From: Streptococcus gallolyticus
Lineage (GTDB): Bacteria > Bacillota > Bacilli > Lactobacillales > Streptococcaceae
Assembly: GCA_019794795.1 (NCBI GenBank)
Contig: JAIMFC010000004.1
Coordinates: forward strand, 62,001-126,000
DNA length: 64,000 nucleotides
Reading direction: 5' to 3'
Shown: piece after piece, positions 36,285 to 46,895 of the stretch
How positions within the stretch are numbered: the first letter of the stretch is position 1
How the letters are laid out: each line of letters opens with the position of its first letter
Program-made: the position numbers and the translations under genes
The notes under the pieces: model-generated
What the model was told of the DNA's origin: nothing
The model's database searches: none
Seen by the model: the letters and a program-made list of their open reading frames with translations, nothing else

Positions 36285-37163
36285 ATGAAATATACGTTAG
36301 AAAATCAAGATTTAATCGTAACTTTTGATTCTTTAGGAGGTCAGTTAACCTCTATTAAAAACCATGAGGGACTAGAATACCTTTGGCAGGCTGACCCACA
36401 ATATTGGGCTGGTCAAGCGCCTGTTCTTTTTCCAATCTGTGGCAGTTTACGCAACAATACCGCACAAACAGAAGATGGACAGACTATTCGTATGCCTCGT
36501 CACGGCATTGTCCGCAAACGTGAATTTGTTCTTGAAAAGCAAACAGACAGTGAAATTATCTTCTCGATCACAGCTGATCAGGAAATGCTAGCTCAGTATC
36601 CATTTGCCTTCAAATTATTCTTGCAGTATCAGTTAGTTGGTCAGCAAATCCAAGTAAATTACATCGTAAACAATTTAGAAAAAAGACCTATACCAATTTT
36701 CATTGGTGGACACCCAGCCTTCAACTGTCCATTAGATAAATCCTTGCAATTTGAGGATTATATGGTAGAATTTGAGCAAGAGGAAAGGAAAGAATTGCCT
36801 AGCCCAATTTTAGAAAAAGGCTTGTTGGATAGAGAAAATCGTCAGGTCCTGGATTTTGACAGACGACACATTGCTCTGACACATGACCTCTTTTCGGAAG
36901 ATGCCTTGGTCTTTGACCATGCTCAGTCCAAGGAGGTTACTCTGCGCAGTTCAAAGAGCCCGCATTCAGTTACCTTAATTTGTCAAGATTTTGCCAATAT
37001 CTTAGTCTGGTCGGCCAAGGGTGGTCCATTTATTGCCCTAGAACCTACGAGTGGTGCCTCAACATTTATGGATGAGGATGATATTTTTGAACACAAGGAC
37101 AATGTTCGTATGATTCCTGCCCAAGACAGTGCCTTTTATTCTTACCAGCTCCGCTTTCAATAA
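36285..37163 (+). CDS. LacX-like aldose 1-epimerase family protein
   Basis: A 292-residue beta-sandwich protein of the aldose epimerase superfamily. It shows SLGGQLTSIKNHEGLEYLW near the start, the substrate-site segments PRHGIVRKREF and FIGGHPAFNCPL, and a C-terminal WSAKGGPFIALEPTSG. In lactose/tagatose operons the equivalent gene is lacX. It may interconvert anomers of sugars or sugar phosphates feeding this pathway. It begins 11 bases after lacC and is likely cotranscribed. Confidence 0.82.
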   Translation: MKYTLENQDLIVTFDSLGGQLTSIKNHEGLEYLWQADPQYWAGQAPVLFPICGSLRNNTAQTEDGQTIRMPRHGIVRKREFVLEKQTDSEIIFSITADQEMLAQYPFAFKLFLQYQLVGQQIQVNYIVNNLEKRPIPIFIGGHPAFNCPLDKSLQFEDYMVEFEQEERKELPSPILEKGLLDRENRQVLDFDRRHIALTHDLFSEDALVFDHAQSKEVTLRSSKSPHSVTLICQDFANILVWSAKGGPFIALEPTSGASTFMDEDDIFEHKDNVRMIPAQDSAFYSYQLRFQ

Positions 37164-37187
37164 CCTTTCCCCAGAAAGGAGTTGTCT

Positions 37188-39110
37188 ATGCAGTCTTATT
37201 ACCAGCTCTTGAAGGAAAAATTTCCTACCAAGACAGCGGTTTTAACCGAGTTGATTAACCTTGAAGCCATTCGTCATTTGCCCAAGGGAACGGAATATTT
37301 TGTATCCGATTTGCACGGGGAGTATGATGCTTTTGACTCTATCTTGCGGAGTGCCTCGGGGTCGCTCAAAGACAAGGTTAGGGACTGTTTTGTGGACCAT
37401 GGTATTGATCAGACGGTTCTTGATGATATAGCTGTTTTTCTGTTTTATCCAGAGGAAAAGCTGGCGCTGGAAAGTCAGAAACGGTCTGTTCGTCAGTTGG
37501 AGGATTATCTCGAAAGCTATTTGCCTGTCCTTATTCAGATTCTTCATTCTATCGGAAGCAAGTATACTCGCTCCAAAATTCGTAAGGCCATGCCACAAGA
37601 ATTTGCCTATATCATCGAGGAGCTATTGGCTGAGATTGAGCGTCGTCACGATAAGGCAGACTATTTTAAAACCATTATCAAGAAGGTTCGTCAGCTGAGG
37701 CAACTAGATGATTTGGCCATTGCATTAGCCTATCTGATTCAAAATTTGACCATTGACCACTTGCATGTAGTGGGCGATATTTACGACCGTGGTCCTGAAC
37801 CTGATAAGATACTGGACCGCCTTTGTCAGCTACGTTCGGTAGATATCCAGTGGGGAAACCATGATATTACCTGGATGGGGGCAATGGCGGGCTCTTCACT
37901 CTGCATGATCAATGTTATCCGAATTGCCGCTCGCTACAATAATATCGACCTGATTGAAGACCGATATGGGATCAATCTGCGGAAGCTAATTGCTTATAGT
38001 CAGGCACATTATGCTCCCTTACCAAGTTTTACACCAATCTTGGATGAAGGATTCATTAGCCAAGAAGAAGAAGATTTGCTCAATCAATTGCAGCAGGCAA
38101 CGGCAGTTCTACAATTCAAACTAGAGCACCAGCTCATTGACCGTAGGCCGGAATTTCTCTTAGAACATCGTCAACTGCTGACTAAAATAAATTATGAGAC
38201 AGGTGAGATTGATTTGGACAGCGGGTCCTATCCGCTTAAGGATTTTACAACTTCCTGCATCAATCCAGCGCAGCCATTTGCCTTGTCGGAGGAAGAAGAG
38301 CAACTCATTCAGCAACTTTTGACAGCTTTTCAGACTTCTGAACGGCTCAAGCGCCATGTGGACTTTCTTTTTGCCAAAGGGAATATGTATCGTGTCTACA
38401 ATGGACAACTACTCTATCACGGCTGTATTCCCCTTCATACCAATGGAGATTTTAAATCATTGCGTCTGAATGGGGAAAATTTAGCTGGTCGAGCTTTGTT
38501 GGATTTCTATGAGAAGAGTATCCGTCAATCGTATCGTCAACCTGAAGTTTCTGATGACCTTGTGACAGATCTTTTTTGGTATCTGTGGATTGGGGAGACC
38601 TCGTCTCTCTTTGGCAAACAGGCGATGACGACCTTTGAACGGTATTATATCGCAGATAAAAGGACTCACCATGAGGAGAAAAATCCTTATTTTGCCCTAC
38701 GAAATCAAGTTCAGATATGTGATCGAATTCTGGACGAATTTGGGCTTGGTCGTGATGGACATATTGTCAATGGGCACACGCCTGTTAAGGAAAAGGCGGG
38801 AGAAACTCCGATTAAGGCTGATGGGAAGATGCTGGTGATTGATGGTGGTTTTGCCAAAGGATATCAGAAAAAAACAGGGCTGGCTGGCTATACGCTAGTC
38901 TACAACTCCTATGGACTGCAGCTAGTGGCTCACCAGCCTTTTGAGGGAGTGGATAAGGTCTTGGAAAATGGTGGGGATGTCTTGTCTACTCAGCGTTTGG
39001 TAGAAGAAGCAACGCACCGTATTTTGGTTAAGGATACAACCATTGGTCAACGCCTTCAGGAAGAAATCCAAGCCTTAGAACATCTCTATCATCATTTTGA
39101 CCAGTATTGA
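37188..39110 (+). CDS. fbp: Fructose-1,6-bisphosphatase class 3
   Basis: A 640-residue class III enzyme (Firmicutes type, distinct from class I and II). Metallophosphatase motifs are present: YFVSDLHGEYDAFD near residue 38, GDIYDRGPEPDKIL near 200, and WGNHDITWMGAMAG near 222, with further histidines in VNGHTPVKEKAGE. It returns fructose-1,6-bisphosphate to fructose-6-phosphate for gluconeogenic growth, consistent with triose phosphates arriving from the tagatose route. AAGGAG precedes the ATG at 37188; a TTG at 37182 is too close to it. It ends directly before a degenerate repeat that supplies a terminator. Confidence 0.92.
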   Translation: MQSYYQLLKEKFPTKTAVLTELINLEAIRHLPKGTEYFVSDLHGEYDAFDSILRSASGSLKDKVRDCFVDHGIDQTVLDDIAVFLFYPEEKLALESQKRSVRQLEDYLESYLPVLIQILHSIGSKYTRSKIRKAMPQEFAYIIEELLAEIERRHDKADYFKTIIKKVRQLRQLDDLAIALAYLIQNLTIDHLHVVGDIYDRGPEPDKILDRLCQLRSVDIQWGNHDITWMGAMAGSSLCMINVIRIAARYNNIDLIEDRYGINLRKLIAYSQAHYAPLPSFTPILDEGFISQEEEDLLNQLQQATAVLQFKLEHQLIDRRPEFLLEHRQLLTKINYETGEIDLDSGSYPLKDFTTSCINPAQPFALSEEEEQLIQQLLTAFQTSERLKRHVDFLFAKGNMYRVYNGQLLYHGCIPLHTNGDFKSLRLNGENLAGRALLDFYEKSIRQSYRQPEVSDDLVTDLFWYLWIGETSSLFGKQAMTTFERYYIADKRTHHEEKNPYFALRNQVQICDRILDEFGLGRDGHIVNGHTPVKEKAGETPIKADGKMLVIDGGFAKGYQKKTGLAGYTLVYNSYGLQLVAHQPFEGVDKVLENGGDVLSTQRLVEEATHRILVKDTTIGQRLQEEIQALEHLYHHFDQY

Positions 39111-39116
39111 TGCGGC

Positions 39117-39248
39117 AAAAAAACTTGGGACAAAAGTCTCAAGTTTTTTGGTTTTTAGAGAGGTAACCACTGCTGAGTGGACTCTAATACAGTGAAATAG
39201 TCTGGGAAAAATCGATTTCTATGAAATCACGATTTTTGTTACACATAC
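39117..39248 (-). repeat. Degenerate family A repeat, copy 5
   Basis: In the minus orientation it keeps the terminator hairpin (AAAACTTGGGAC with GTCTCAAGTTTT at 39119-39147), a remnant ACCACTG, and the far arm AAAAATCGATTTCTATGAAA with ATTTTTG. The CCTCCGCAC part and most of the central stem are gone. It fills the gap between the convergent fbp and pepX genes and probably terminates both. Confidence 0.75.
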
Positions 39249-39250
39249 TG

Positions 39251-41521
39251 TTAGATTGTTGGGAGTTCTAAGCGAGATTGCTCCAAATCTACGGAAATAG
39301 TCCAGTCACTATTGTCGCGGACGGTGACTTCGAAGTCTGTGGTGTAGAGGGTAACGCGTAGGGTACTTCCTTTTACCAGCTTGTAAATTGTTGGTTGCAA
39401 CTCCCAAGTTAGAGTCATCCATTCATCAGCCTTGACTTCTTCAATGGTCAAAAGATCGCTACGGTTTTGCAGGTTGAGGTAGCCTTTGGTAACCAGACGA
39501 TGTGGCGTTTCCACAAATGGTAATTCAGTTAGATTTTCCTGAGCGTAGAAACGACCGTTATCTAACTTACTACGTTCTTTGACGGTTGGAATGGCTGTTA
39601 GTCGTTTAGCAGCCCCAAAATCAAGGATCTGCGCAGAAAGCAAGCCCTTGTTGACGCTTGATTTGACACGGAGGTGAAGTGTTGCGCGGCCATTGAGGTG
39701 AATATCTTCCTCAATCGGCAGGTCAATGGTAATCTGATGGGCCTTGTCATTCCAGAGGTCTTGGTGGAAGCTAAGATAAGCCTTGCCATAGCGAGTAAAA
39801 TCTTCTTCCGGATAGCGGTTTTGAATCTCCTTTTGACTACTTCCAAGCGCAAATTCTTTCTGTTGGCTACCCGCAAAATCTGTCAAACTTGTCCAAGCTT
39901 GCTCAGCACTATTGTCCTGCCAGATGACAGTAGGTAGTTGATAGTCATTTTCGTAGCCCAGCAATTTCTGACTAAGAAGGGCATTCATGGATTCGCGGAA
40001 GTCAATGGATTGCCAGTTGTTCATGTAAACGTGGGCGCCGTGATGTAAGAAGAGATGTTTATTGACACTTGCAGGTAGAGCATGAAACATATTCCAAACG
40101 TGGAGTGGTTTAACATTCCAGTCTTGTGAACCATGGGTAAAGACCACTTCGCAACGCACCTTATCCGCATTGAGGAGGTAGTTACGGTCGTGCCAGTATT
40201 GGTTGTAGCCTCCTGACTCGCGGTCTAGTTGGGCACGCTCAGCACTGATACCAGCTTGGTAATCCGCTTTATTCTTTAAGAAATCTCCTGCCTGTAGGCT
40301 CTTAGAATAAGTCAGAGCAGTTAAGCTATCCAAGTCCTCTCCAGGGTATCCACCAGGACTAGTGACTAGGCCGTTTTCACGGTAGTAGTCGTACCAAGAG
40401 GAGATTCCTGCTTCGGCGATAACGACTTCCAGTCCCTCAACACCAGTGGTAGCCAGCGCATTGGACATGGTTCCTAGGTAGGAAATTCCGCTAGTTGCAA
40501 CTTTTCCATTTGCCCAGTCAGCAAGGACGATCTTATCACGTTTGTGAGATGTGTAGGCGCGTGCGCGACCGTTGAGCCAGTCAATGACTGCCTTGTAGCC
40601 AGCTACTTGTTGATAGTCACCAGAGGTCATATAACCAGTTGAGCCGAGTGTGCCCACGCCCGATACATGAATGCTGGCAAATCCACGTGCCAAGAAATAG
40701 TCGTTGAGAGAGTAGGATGAAATATGTCCTAATTTTTCAGTTGCCTTAGAAATGGGTAGCTCACGTTCATCAGCAGGCAATGTTTCAAAACTTGGTTCTT
40801 CTAGGGTGATTTGACCAGTAGCTTTTTGCGCTAATGTTCCTTCCATTTTATGGAGTGCATCGTCGCTAGCTTTGTCGTTAGTTCCTTGGTGATAGGGACT
40901 GTTTGTAATGACAGCAGGTACTTTTCCAGTGTAAGTTGGACGAAGGATAGAAACCTTTACAATGTCTGTTTGGCCAGATTTTGTAGTGTCGACAGGCGTT
41001 TCGACATAGACCACTTCACGAATAGCTTGATTGGTTGAGAAAGTTGCCAAGGATTTACCATTAAAGAAGTGGTAATCATTGTCTTCTGGAATCAAGTTAT
41101 CGCTGACCAATTGTTCGACTAAGAGTGAGCCAAATTTGGTGCGAGTATTGAGAAGTTGGTAGAGATTATTAATGATATCTCCAAAGATGATAGGGAAGCC
41201 GGATTTTTGACGAAATTCCTCTACATCTGTGTAGTCAAAATTTGGCACAAATCCCAATAACTGAAAAGCGACTTGATAGAAGATGTTGTCAGTTAAAGGA
41301 CGGTCTGATTGGAAAAAGGTTAAGAGGTCAGTTTCCCAATCTGCCAACAAATTTGCCAAGGCAGTGTCTGTGTCTTCTGTTAAAAAGAAGGTTTTACGGA
41401 CGAAGTGTTCAAAGTTTTCCTTGTCAGAACGAGCCTCTGCTAAGTTAAAGCCGAGCTTGGCTAACTCTTCTAGCATTCTTTCTTTGGTGAATTGGATATA
41501 TGAAAATTGATTAAAACGCAT
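39251..41521 (-). CDS. pepX: Xaa-Pro dipeptidyl-peptidase
   Basis: A 756-residue S15 serine peptidase, the usual size for PepX. An N-terminal helical domain ([20 protein letters not shown]) precedes the alpha/beta-hydrolase core, with nucleophile Ser347 in [11 protein letters not shown] and catalytic His in [11 protein letters not shown]. It removes X-Pro dipeptides from peptides and feeds amino acids from host proteins to the cell. The gene is divergent from the aquaglyceroporin gene, with overlapping promoters between them, an order also seen in lactococci. Confidence 0.94.
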   Translation of the reverse strand: MRFNQFSYIQFTKERMLEELAKLGFNLAEARSDKENFEHFVRKTFFLTEDTDTALANLLADWETDLLTFFQSDRPLTDNIFYQVAFQLLGFVPNFDYTDVEEFRQKSGFPIIFGDIINNLYQLLNTRTKFGSLLVEQLVSDNLIPEDNDYHFFNGKSLATFSTNQAIREVVYVETPVDTTKSGQTDIVKVSILRPTYTGKVPAVITNSPYHQGTNDKASDDALHKMEGTLAQKATGQITLEEPSFETLPADERELPISKATEKLGHISSYSLNDYFLARGFASIHVSGVGTLGSTGYMTSGDYQQVAGYKAVIDWLNGRARAYTSHKRDKIVLADWANGKVATSGISYLGTMSNALATTGVEGLEVVIAEAGISSWYDYYRENGLVTSPGGYPGEDLDSLTALTYSKSLQAGDFLKNKADYQAGISAERAQLDRESGGYNQYWHDRNYLLNADKVRCEVVFTHGSQDWNVKPLHVWNMFHALPASVNKHLFLHHGAHVYMNNWQSIDFRESMNALLSQKLLGYENDYQLPTVIWQDNSAEQAWTSLTDFAGSQQKEFALGSSQKEIQNRYPEEDFTRYGKAYLSFHQDLWNDKAHQITIDLPIEEDIHLNGRATLHLRVKSSVNKGLLSAQILDFGAAKRLTAIPTVKERSKLDNGRFYAQENLTELPFVETPHRLVTKGYLNLQNRSDLLTIEEVKADEWMTLTWELQPTIYKLVKGSTLRVTLYTTDFEVTVRDNSDWTISVDLEQSRLELPTI

Positions 41522-41547
41522 ACATTCTCCTAATCTTGAGTATTTCC

Positions 41548-41576
41548 TTTACATAACCCATTATAGCTGATAAAAT
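41548..41576. promoter_or_regulatory. Overlapping divergent promoters of pepX and the aquaglyceroporin gene
   Basis: On the plus strand TTTACA at 41548-41553 and TAAAAT at 41571-41576 are 17 bases apart and face the channel gene. On the minus strand the TATAAT at 41565-41560 faces pepX, about 40 bases before its start. Because the elements interleave, one promoter probably excludes the other. Confidence 0.6.
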
Positions 41577-41613
41577 AAGGATTGTCTAAAAAATATTGGA
41601 GGATACTCAAAAA

Positions 41614-42465
41614 ATGGACGTAGCAGTACATATTAAGTACATTACAGAATTTCTTGCAACTGCCCTTCTCATCATCTTGGGAAATGGTGCTGTTGCCAAC
41701 GTTGACCTTAAAGGTACCAAAGGAAACAACTCAGGTTGGATTGTGATTGCCCTTGGTTATGGTCTTGCCGTTATGATGCCAGCTCTTATGTTTGGTAATG
41801 TTTCAGGTAACCATATCAACCCAGCTTTCACAATCGGTTTGGCTGTTTCAGGTTACTTTAAATGGAGCATGGTACCAGGTTACATCGCAGCTCAAATTCT
41901 TGGAGCAATTGCTGGTCAAGCAGTCGTTGTTGGTGTTTACCGCCCTTATTTCTTGAAAACTGAGAACTCTAACCACATCTTGGGCTCATTCTCAACAATC
42001 TCAGCGGTTGACGACGGTACAAAAGAAAGCCGTAAAGCTGCATGGATTAACGGTTTCTTGAACGAATTCTTTGGTTCATTTGTCTTGTTCTTCGGCGCAA
42101 TGGCATTGACTAAAAACTACTTCGGTGCTGAAGTATTGAAATACGTTACTTCACAAGGTGCAGATCTTACAGATAAAGCGACTTCAATGCAATTAAATCA
42201 CTATATCAGCCCAGGACTTAACGTTGCTCACTTGGCACTTGGTTTCTTGGTAATGGCTCTTGTAGCTGCTCTTGGTGGTCCTACTGGCCCAGCCCTTAAC
42301 CCAGCTCGTGACCTTGGTCCACGTATCCTTCACTACATCTTGCCAGTTTCTGTACTTGGTCAAGCCAAAGCGGATTCAAAATGGTGGTATGCATGGGTAC
42401 CAGTTGTGGCACCTATCCTTGCAAGTATTGCTGCAGTAGCACTTTTCAAACTCTTGTACGCATAA
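41614..42465 (+). CDS. Aquaglyceroporin (GlpF/Gla type)
   Basis: A 283-residue MIP-family channel with six membrane segments and both half-helix motifs: NPA in GNHINPAFTIGL and NPA in GPALNPARDLGPR. Asp after the second NPAR points to a glycerol-conducting channel rather than a strict water channel. The central loop between the halves is long, as in Lactococcus Gla, whose gene also sits next to pepX. GGAGGA before the ATG at 41614 fixes the start; an upstream ATG at 41596 precedes the ribosome-binding site. Confidence 0.9.
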   Translation: MDVAVHIKYITEFLATALLIILGNGAVANVDLKGTKGNNSGWIVIALGYGLAVMMPALMFGNVSGNHINPAFTIGLAVSGYFKWSMVPGYIAAQILGAIAGQAVVVGVYRPYFLKTENSNHILGSFSTISAVDDGTKESRKAAWINGFLNEFFGSFVLFFGAMALTKNYFGAEVLKYVTSQGADLTDKATSMQLNHYISPGLNVAHLALGFLVMALVAALGGPTGPALNPARDLGPRILHYILPVSVLGQAKADSKWWYAWVPVVAPILASIAAVALFKLLYA

Positions 42466-42476
42466 GAATATAAAGG

Positions 42477-42509
42477 AGAAGCTAGGGATTTCTATTTCGG
42501 CTTCTTTTT
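42477..42509 (+). terminator. Terminator after the aquaglyceroporin gene
   Basis: AGAAGC at 42477-42482 pairs with GCTTCT at 42500-42505 across a long loop, followed by TTTT. The stem is short, so confidence is moderate. Confidence 0.6.
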
Positions 42510-42607
42510 CTATGCTCTTCTTAGGAAAGTAGGTTGGAAGTAAGAAAATATAGGCCCTCACAAAAAAGTTTGCATCTTCTTTATGGCTTGAAATTGTGTA
42601 TAAATAT

Positions 42608-42636
42608 TTGTCAAATACAGAATTTTCCTTTACAAT
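42608..42636 (+). promoter_or_regulatory. cppA promoter
   Basis: TTGTCA at 42608-42613 and TACAAT at 42631-42636 are separated by 17 bases, 28 bases before the cppA start. Confidence 0.75.
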
Positions 42637-42664
42637 AGAATGGTATGAACCGAAGGAGAAAGAC

Positions 42665-43399
42665 ATGTATATAGATTCAGAAAAAATAGTTCCAGCCTTA
42701 CGGGTGAATAATCGTTCAATGAACCAAGATTTTTTTGAGCAAGATTTAGGGTTGAAGACTATTTTAGAAGATGGACCCTTTGCAGAATTTAGTGGGCATG
42801 GGTATAAAGAAAGCCAGCTTGTTTTAATTGAGTCACCTAGTATGCGTACGCGTGCAGTTAAAGGGCTAAAAAAACTGGCAAAAATTATCATCAAGGTTGA
42901 AAATACCTTAGAAGTTGAAGCACTTTTGGCGCGTGGTAGCCGATTCACCAAACTATTCCAAGGAAAAAACGGCTACGCCTTTGAAACAGTAACGCCAGAA
43001 AAAGATACTTTTCTTCTTCATGGGGAAGAGGATATCGCTGCTTTAAAAGAAATCTTGCCACCTGTTGACTTTAAGAAAACAGCAGACTTTTCTGGATTGA
43101 CAGCTTTTACAGTGGAAAAGATTATCATCAACAGCCCTCAAGCAGATAATAGTCGTACTTTTTATGACCAAATCTTACCAGATCAGTCTGTTCTTAGCTT
43201 CCAAGAAGCCGAAGGAGAAGATTTGCTAGCGCCGGCAGATAGTACTTGGGATTTGGATAGTCTTCGTTTCAAAGTTGCAGCCGATATGGATTGGACTGAT
43301 TTAGAAGGGAAACTTCAGGGAGATTTCTTTAAAGATAAGAAAGAGACCTTTATTCAAGCGACTGATCCAAGTGGTATTGAGTTGTGGTTTGAAAAATGA
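42665..43399 (+). CDS. cppA: CppA-family protein (putative C3-glycoprotein degrading proteinase)
   Basis: A 244-residue protein resembling pneumococcal CppA: an N-terminal glyoxalase-like fold (IVPALRVNNRSMNQDFFEQD) and a CppA C-terminal domain ending QATDPSGIELWFEK. CppA was named for degradation of human complement C3, but no peptidase motif and no signal peptide are visible, so a cytosolic glyoxalase/dioxygenase-fold function is equally possible. AAGGAGAAAG precedes the ATG at 42665. It overlaps the following hydrolase gene by four bases, which makes them an operon. Confidence 0.8.
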   Translation: MYIDSEKIVPALRVNNRSMNQDFFEQDLGLKTILEDGPFAEFSGHGYKESQLVLIESPSMRTRAVKGLKKLAKIIIKVENTLEVEALLARGSRFTKLFQGKNGYAFETVTPEKDTFLLHGEEDIAALKEILPPVDFKKTADFSGLTAFTVEKIIINSPQADNSRTFYDQILPDQSVLSFQEAEGEDLLAPADSTWDLDSLRFKVAADMDWTDLEGKLQGDFFKDKKETFIQATDPSGIELWFEK

Positions 43400-44319
43400 G
43401 ACAAAAGATTCTTGACAAAATTCAGCAACAGATAGCTGACAACCTCTATCCGGGAGCCTCTTTGGCTCTCTTTTCTGACGGCGCTTGGCAGGAATATTAC
43501 CTTGGTAATGCTGAGGATGATTTGCCAACCAGCCAAGGTATGGTTTATGATTTGGCGTCTGTGTCAAAGGTAGTCGGTGTCGGAACAGTATTGATTGAGC
43601 TAATCCAAGAAGGTAGAGTTGAGCTAGATCAGTCTTTTCAGACCTACTATCCCGCCTTTGAAGATAGCAGTGTAACCATTCGCCAGCTGATTACTCATAC
43701 ATCTGGCATTCATCCCTATATCCCGAATCGGGATCAGCTAAATGCAGCTGAGCTTAAGTCTGCTATGCACAGTTTGACAGTGACCGAGGACAAGTCTTTC
43801 AAGTACACAGATGTCAACTTGATTCTCCTAGGATTTATGGTAGAGGACTTATATGGTCAATCTTTGGATAAGATTTTGCAGGATAAGATTTTTGAACCGT
43901 GGGGAATGACAGAAACTAGTTTTGGACTACGACCAGGGGCTGTAGCAACTGTTAAGGAACAGCCAGCTGGTATTGTACATGACCCTAAAGCGAGGGTCTT
44001 GGGAGTACACTGTGGTTCAGCAGGTCTGTTTTCAACCATCAACGACCTAGAAATCTTTCTATTGCATTATTTACAGGAGGAATTTGCGGCAGATTTGGCG
44101 ACCAATCTCAGTACGGACAAGCCGCGCTCCATTGTCTGGAATATTGATGAAGGAGAATGGTTGGACCATACCGGCTACACAGGTCCCTTTATCATGGTTA
44201 ATCGCAAAGCACAAAAAGCAGCTATTTTCCTAACCAATCGGACCTACAATTATGATGATCGTCCGCTCTGGATAGAAAAATGCAGAGAGTTGCGGGATGT
44301 CATTAAAGCAAATCTATGA
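43396..44319 (+). CDS. Serine beta-lactamase-like hydrolase
   Basis: A 307-residue class C beta-lactamase/penicillin-binding fold protein. The nucleophile motif SxxK is SVSK in YDLASVSKVVG, the YxN-like motif is YTD in FKYTDVNLILLGF, and the third motif region is HTGYTGP. ITHTSGIHPYIP is typical of the family. There is no signal peptide, so it is probably a cytosolic esterase or peptidase rather than an antibiotic-degrading enzyme. The start codon overlaps the cppA stop (ATGA). The substrate is unknown. Confidence 0.85.
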   Translation: MRQKILDKIQQQIADNLYPGASLALFSDGAWQEYYLGNAEDDLPTSQGMVYDLASVSKVVGVGTVLIELIQEGRVELDQSFQTYYPAFEDSSVTIRQLITHTSGIHPYIPNRDQLNAAELKSAMHSLTVTEDKSFKYTDVNLILLGFMVEDLYGQSLDKILQDKIFEPWGMTETSFGLRPGAVATVKEQPAGIVHDPKARVLGVHCGSAGLFSTINDLEIFLLHYLQEEFAADLATNLSTDKPRSIVWNIDEGEWLDHTGYTGPFIMVNRKAQKAAIFLTNRTYNYDDRPLWIEKCRELRDVIKANL

Positions 44320-44493
44320 GAACTTGGGACAAATGTCTCAAGTTCTTAAACTTTTATACAAATAACACTTTAACGCAGTGGTTGAGTGAGCTATAAAAGT
44401 TGATTTAGCAACATATTAGAGCTCTACTCAACTGTGCGGAGGTGTGACTACAAAATCGATTTCTACGAAATCACGATTTTTGTCACACACTCT
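44318..44493 (-). repeat. Modular intergenic repeat, family A, copy 3
   Basis: The order is reversed compared with copies 1 and 2. GAACTTGGGAC with GTCTCAAGTTC (44320-44345) ends the plus-strand hydrolase gene. Then come the CGCAGTGGTTGAGTG/CTACTCAACTGTGCGG central stem and the GTGTGAC/GTCACAC outer hairpin. It lies between convergent genes. Confidence 0.88.
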
Positions 44494-44506
44494 TTTTGAA
44501 GATAAG

Positions 44507-44533
44507 AAAAAGCACTCCGCAAGGAGTGCTTTT
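44507..44533. terminator. Bidirectional terminator at the end of pflB
   Basis: AAAAAGCACTCC at 44507-44518 pairs with GGAGTGCTTTT at 44523-44533 across four bases. A and T tracts on both sides allow termination in either direction. It lies three bases past the pflB stop codon. Confidence 0.88.
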
Positions 44534-44536
44534 GGA

Positions 44537-46876
44537 TTAGTTAGCTGAAAGTGCTTCTGCAGCGTCGTCCATTGAAAGAACTTCGTGGAAGACACGTTGA
44601 GTCAATTCAGTTTTTTGTTCTGGTGTGAGGTATTTAGTGTTTACACAGTAACCAGAGATACGAACGATTACATCTTCACCGCCCATGATTTTTTCATAGA
44701 CATCTTTCAAGTCCATAACGTTCAAGTTAACGTGTTGACCACCATTTTCAAAGTAACCGTCAAGGATTGTTACCAAGTTTGTTACTTGCTCATCGAATGT
44801 TTTACCAAGAGCTTTTGGAGATACTTGAGTAGTCAATGAGATACCATCAGCAGCATATGAGAAGTCAAGGCTTGCAAGTGAGTTCAAGTTTTGCAACCAA
44901 CCACCACGAGCTTTGTTTGATGGGTTAGCACCTGGTGAGAAGAACTCAAGTTGTGACAAGTTAGTTGTGCCATCTTCGTTCAAGTATACACCACGGTGAA
45001 CAGGTGAGTTACCAGTTTGTTTAGAGTAGGCAACGTTTGAAGTGATTGTAAGAAGTGATACAGTTGCTTCAGCGTCTTTGTAAAGTTTGTGGCTACGAAG
45101 ACGAGTAGTATAAGCTTCAATCAACCATTCAGCCAATTCGTTTGAACGTGGGTCATCTTCCCCCCAACGTGGGTAGTCACCAGTTGTTTCATAGTCGTAA
45201 ACATAGCCGTTTTCATCACGGATAGTTTTAACTGTAGCATACTTGATAGCTGACAATGTATCAACAGTATTTGCGAAACCACAGATACCGAATCCCATGT
45301 TAGCGCGGTGTTTAGTTGGTAAGAAGGCCATTTGAACTGCTTCGTAGTTGTACTTGTCAGTCATGTAGTGGATGATGTTCAAGGCATCTACGTAAGTGTC
45401 AGTCAACCAGTCAAGAGATTTTTCAAAGTTAGCTTTAACTGTTTCGAAGTCAAGAACTTCGTCAGTGATTGGGTCGATGTCAAATACTTTGTAGTCTTTG
45501 TGTACATCGTCGTAACCACCGTTGATACCAGTAAGAAGAGCTTTCAAGACGTTTACACGAGCACCGAAGTACTGGATGTTGTGACGTGCATCTTCGTTTT
45601 CTGGGTCAAGTGGTGATACACAGCATGAGATACATGACATTTCACCGTAACCGTCTTTAGCCATTGTAGTCACACCTTCGTATTGGATAGAAGAGTGTTT
45701 GTGTGACATTTTCATACAGTACTTACGGAAGCTGTATGGCAATTTATCAGTCCAAAGAACAGTCAAGTTTGGTTCTGGTGAGTTACCGATGTTGTCAAGA
45801 GTGTTGAGGAAGCGGTAGTCCATCTTCGTTACACGGTGACGACCGTCAGCACCCATACCAGCCATTGAAGTTGTGATGAATGTTGGGTCACCTGAGTAAA
45901 GTGCATCGTAAGCTTTTGTACGAGCGAATTTTACTGTACGAAGTTTCATAACGAAGTCGTCAACAAATTCTTGGATTTCGCTTTCGGTAAATGTACCACG
46001 AGCCAAGTCACGTTCTGCATAGATATCAAGAACGATTGGTACACGACCAAGTGAAGTAGCAGCACCGTTGATAACGCGACATACTGCCATGAAGGCGATG
46101 TTTACCCATTGGATAGCTTCTTTTACGTTCATGGCTGGTTTACGAACGTCAACGCCGTAAAGGTCACCAAGGCGAACAACTTGTTGCAATGCTTGGTATT
46201 GCAAGTTGATTTCTTCACGAAGGCGGATAGTTTCCTCGTTGATTTCTTTTACTGCATTCCAGTCAGCAACTTTTTCTTCCATCAAGTATTCAGCACCGTA
46301 CAAAGCAAGACGAGCATAAACACCGATGATACGTCCACGTGAGTAAGCATCTGGAAGACCAGTTACAGTGTGAGCGTGACGAGCGCGACGGATATTTGAA
46401 GTGTAAGCACGGAAGATACCGTCGTTAACAGTAGTTACGTGTTTTGTGTAAATTTCATGTAATGTTTCGTTTGGAGTGTAGCCGTTTTCTGTCAAAGTAG
46501 TTTCAGCCATACGGATACCACCTTTTGGCATGAAGCTAAGTTTGAAGAGTTCATCATTTTGAAGACCGAAAATCAATTCGTCTTCTTTTGAGATGTAACC
46601 AGCTGGGATGTCAGCTATAGATGCTGCACGATCAGTGTCCATTGGGAAACGAGTTTCTTCGTAGCGAGCTTTTGTTTCTTCTACGATTTTTTTAATTTTG
46701 AGTGAACGCTCAGTTGCACTTGCAAGGAAGCTTTCATCACCATCATATGGTGTGTAGTTTGCTTGAACAAAACGTGATACGCTAGCTTTTTCTTGCCAGT
46801 CAGTACCTGCAAATCCTTCCCAGGCTTGGGCGAAAATGTCTTCAGTTACATTTTTAGTTTTAACCTTTGTTGACAT
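44537..46876 (-). CDS. pflB: Pyruvate formate-lyase
   Basis: A 779-residue glycyl radical enzyme. The paired catalytic cysteines are in [16 protein letters not shown], and the C-terminal glycyl radical site is [12 protein letters not shown]. It splits pyruvate with coenzyme A into acetyl-CoA and formate during anaerobic mixed-acid fermentation, and needs PflA for activation. The start at 46876 ([15 protein letters not shown]) follows GGAGAAACC; an ATG at 46906 precedes that site. Codon use is strongly biased to preferred codons, as for a highly expressed enzyme. With cytochrome bd lost, it is a main anaerobic energy route. Confidence 0.95.
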   Translation of the reverse strand: MSTKVKTKNVTEDIFAQAWEGFAGTDWQEKASVSRFVQANYTPYDGDESFLASATERSLKIKKIVEETKARYEETRFPMDTDRAASIADIPAGYISKEDELIFGLQNDELFKLSFMPKGGIRMAETTLTENGYTPNETLHEIYTKHVTTVNDGIFRAYTSNIRRARHAHTVTGLPDAYSRGRIIGVYARLALYGAEYLMEEKVADWNAVKEINEETIRLREEINLQYQALQQVVRLGDLYGVDVRKPAMNVKEAIQWVNIAFMAVCRVINGAATSLGRVPIVLDIYAERDLARGTFTESEIQEFVDDFVMKLRTVKFARTKAYDALYSGDPTFITTSMAGMGADGRHRVTKMDYRFLNTLDNIGNSPEPNLTVLWTDKLPYSFRKYCMKMSHKHSSIQYEGVTTMAKDGYGEMSCISCCVSPLDPENEDARHNIQYFGARVNVLKALLTGINGGYDDVHKDYKVFDIDPITDEVLDFETVKANFEKSLDWLTDTYVDALNIIHYMTDKYNYEAVQMAFLPTKHRANMGFGICGFANTVDTLSAIKYATVKTIRDENGYVYDYETTGDYPRWGEDDPRSNELAEWLIEAYTTRLRSHKLYKDAEATVSLLTITSNVAYSKQTGNSPVHRGVYLNEDGTTNLSQLEFFSPGANPSNKARGGWLQNLNSLASLDFSYAADGISLTTQVSPKALGKTFDEQVTNLVTILDGYFENGGQHVNLNVMDLKDVYEKIMGGEDVIVRISGYCVNTKYLTPEQKTELTQRVFHEVLSMDDAAEALSAN

Positions 46877-46895
46877 GAGGTTTCTCCTTCTTATT

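Noticed and set aside
44585-46342. Several plus-strand open frames opposite pflB
   Set aside because: They arise from the strong codon bias of pflB, encode Phe/Val-rich filler and lack ribosome-binding sites.
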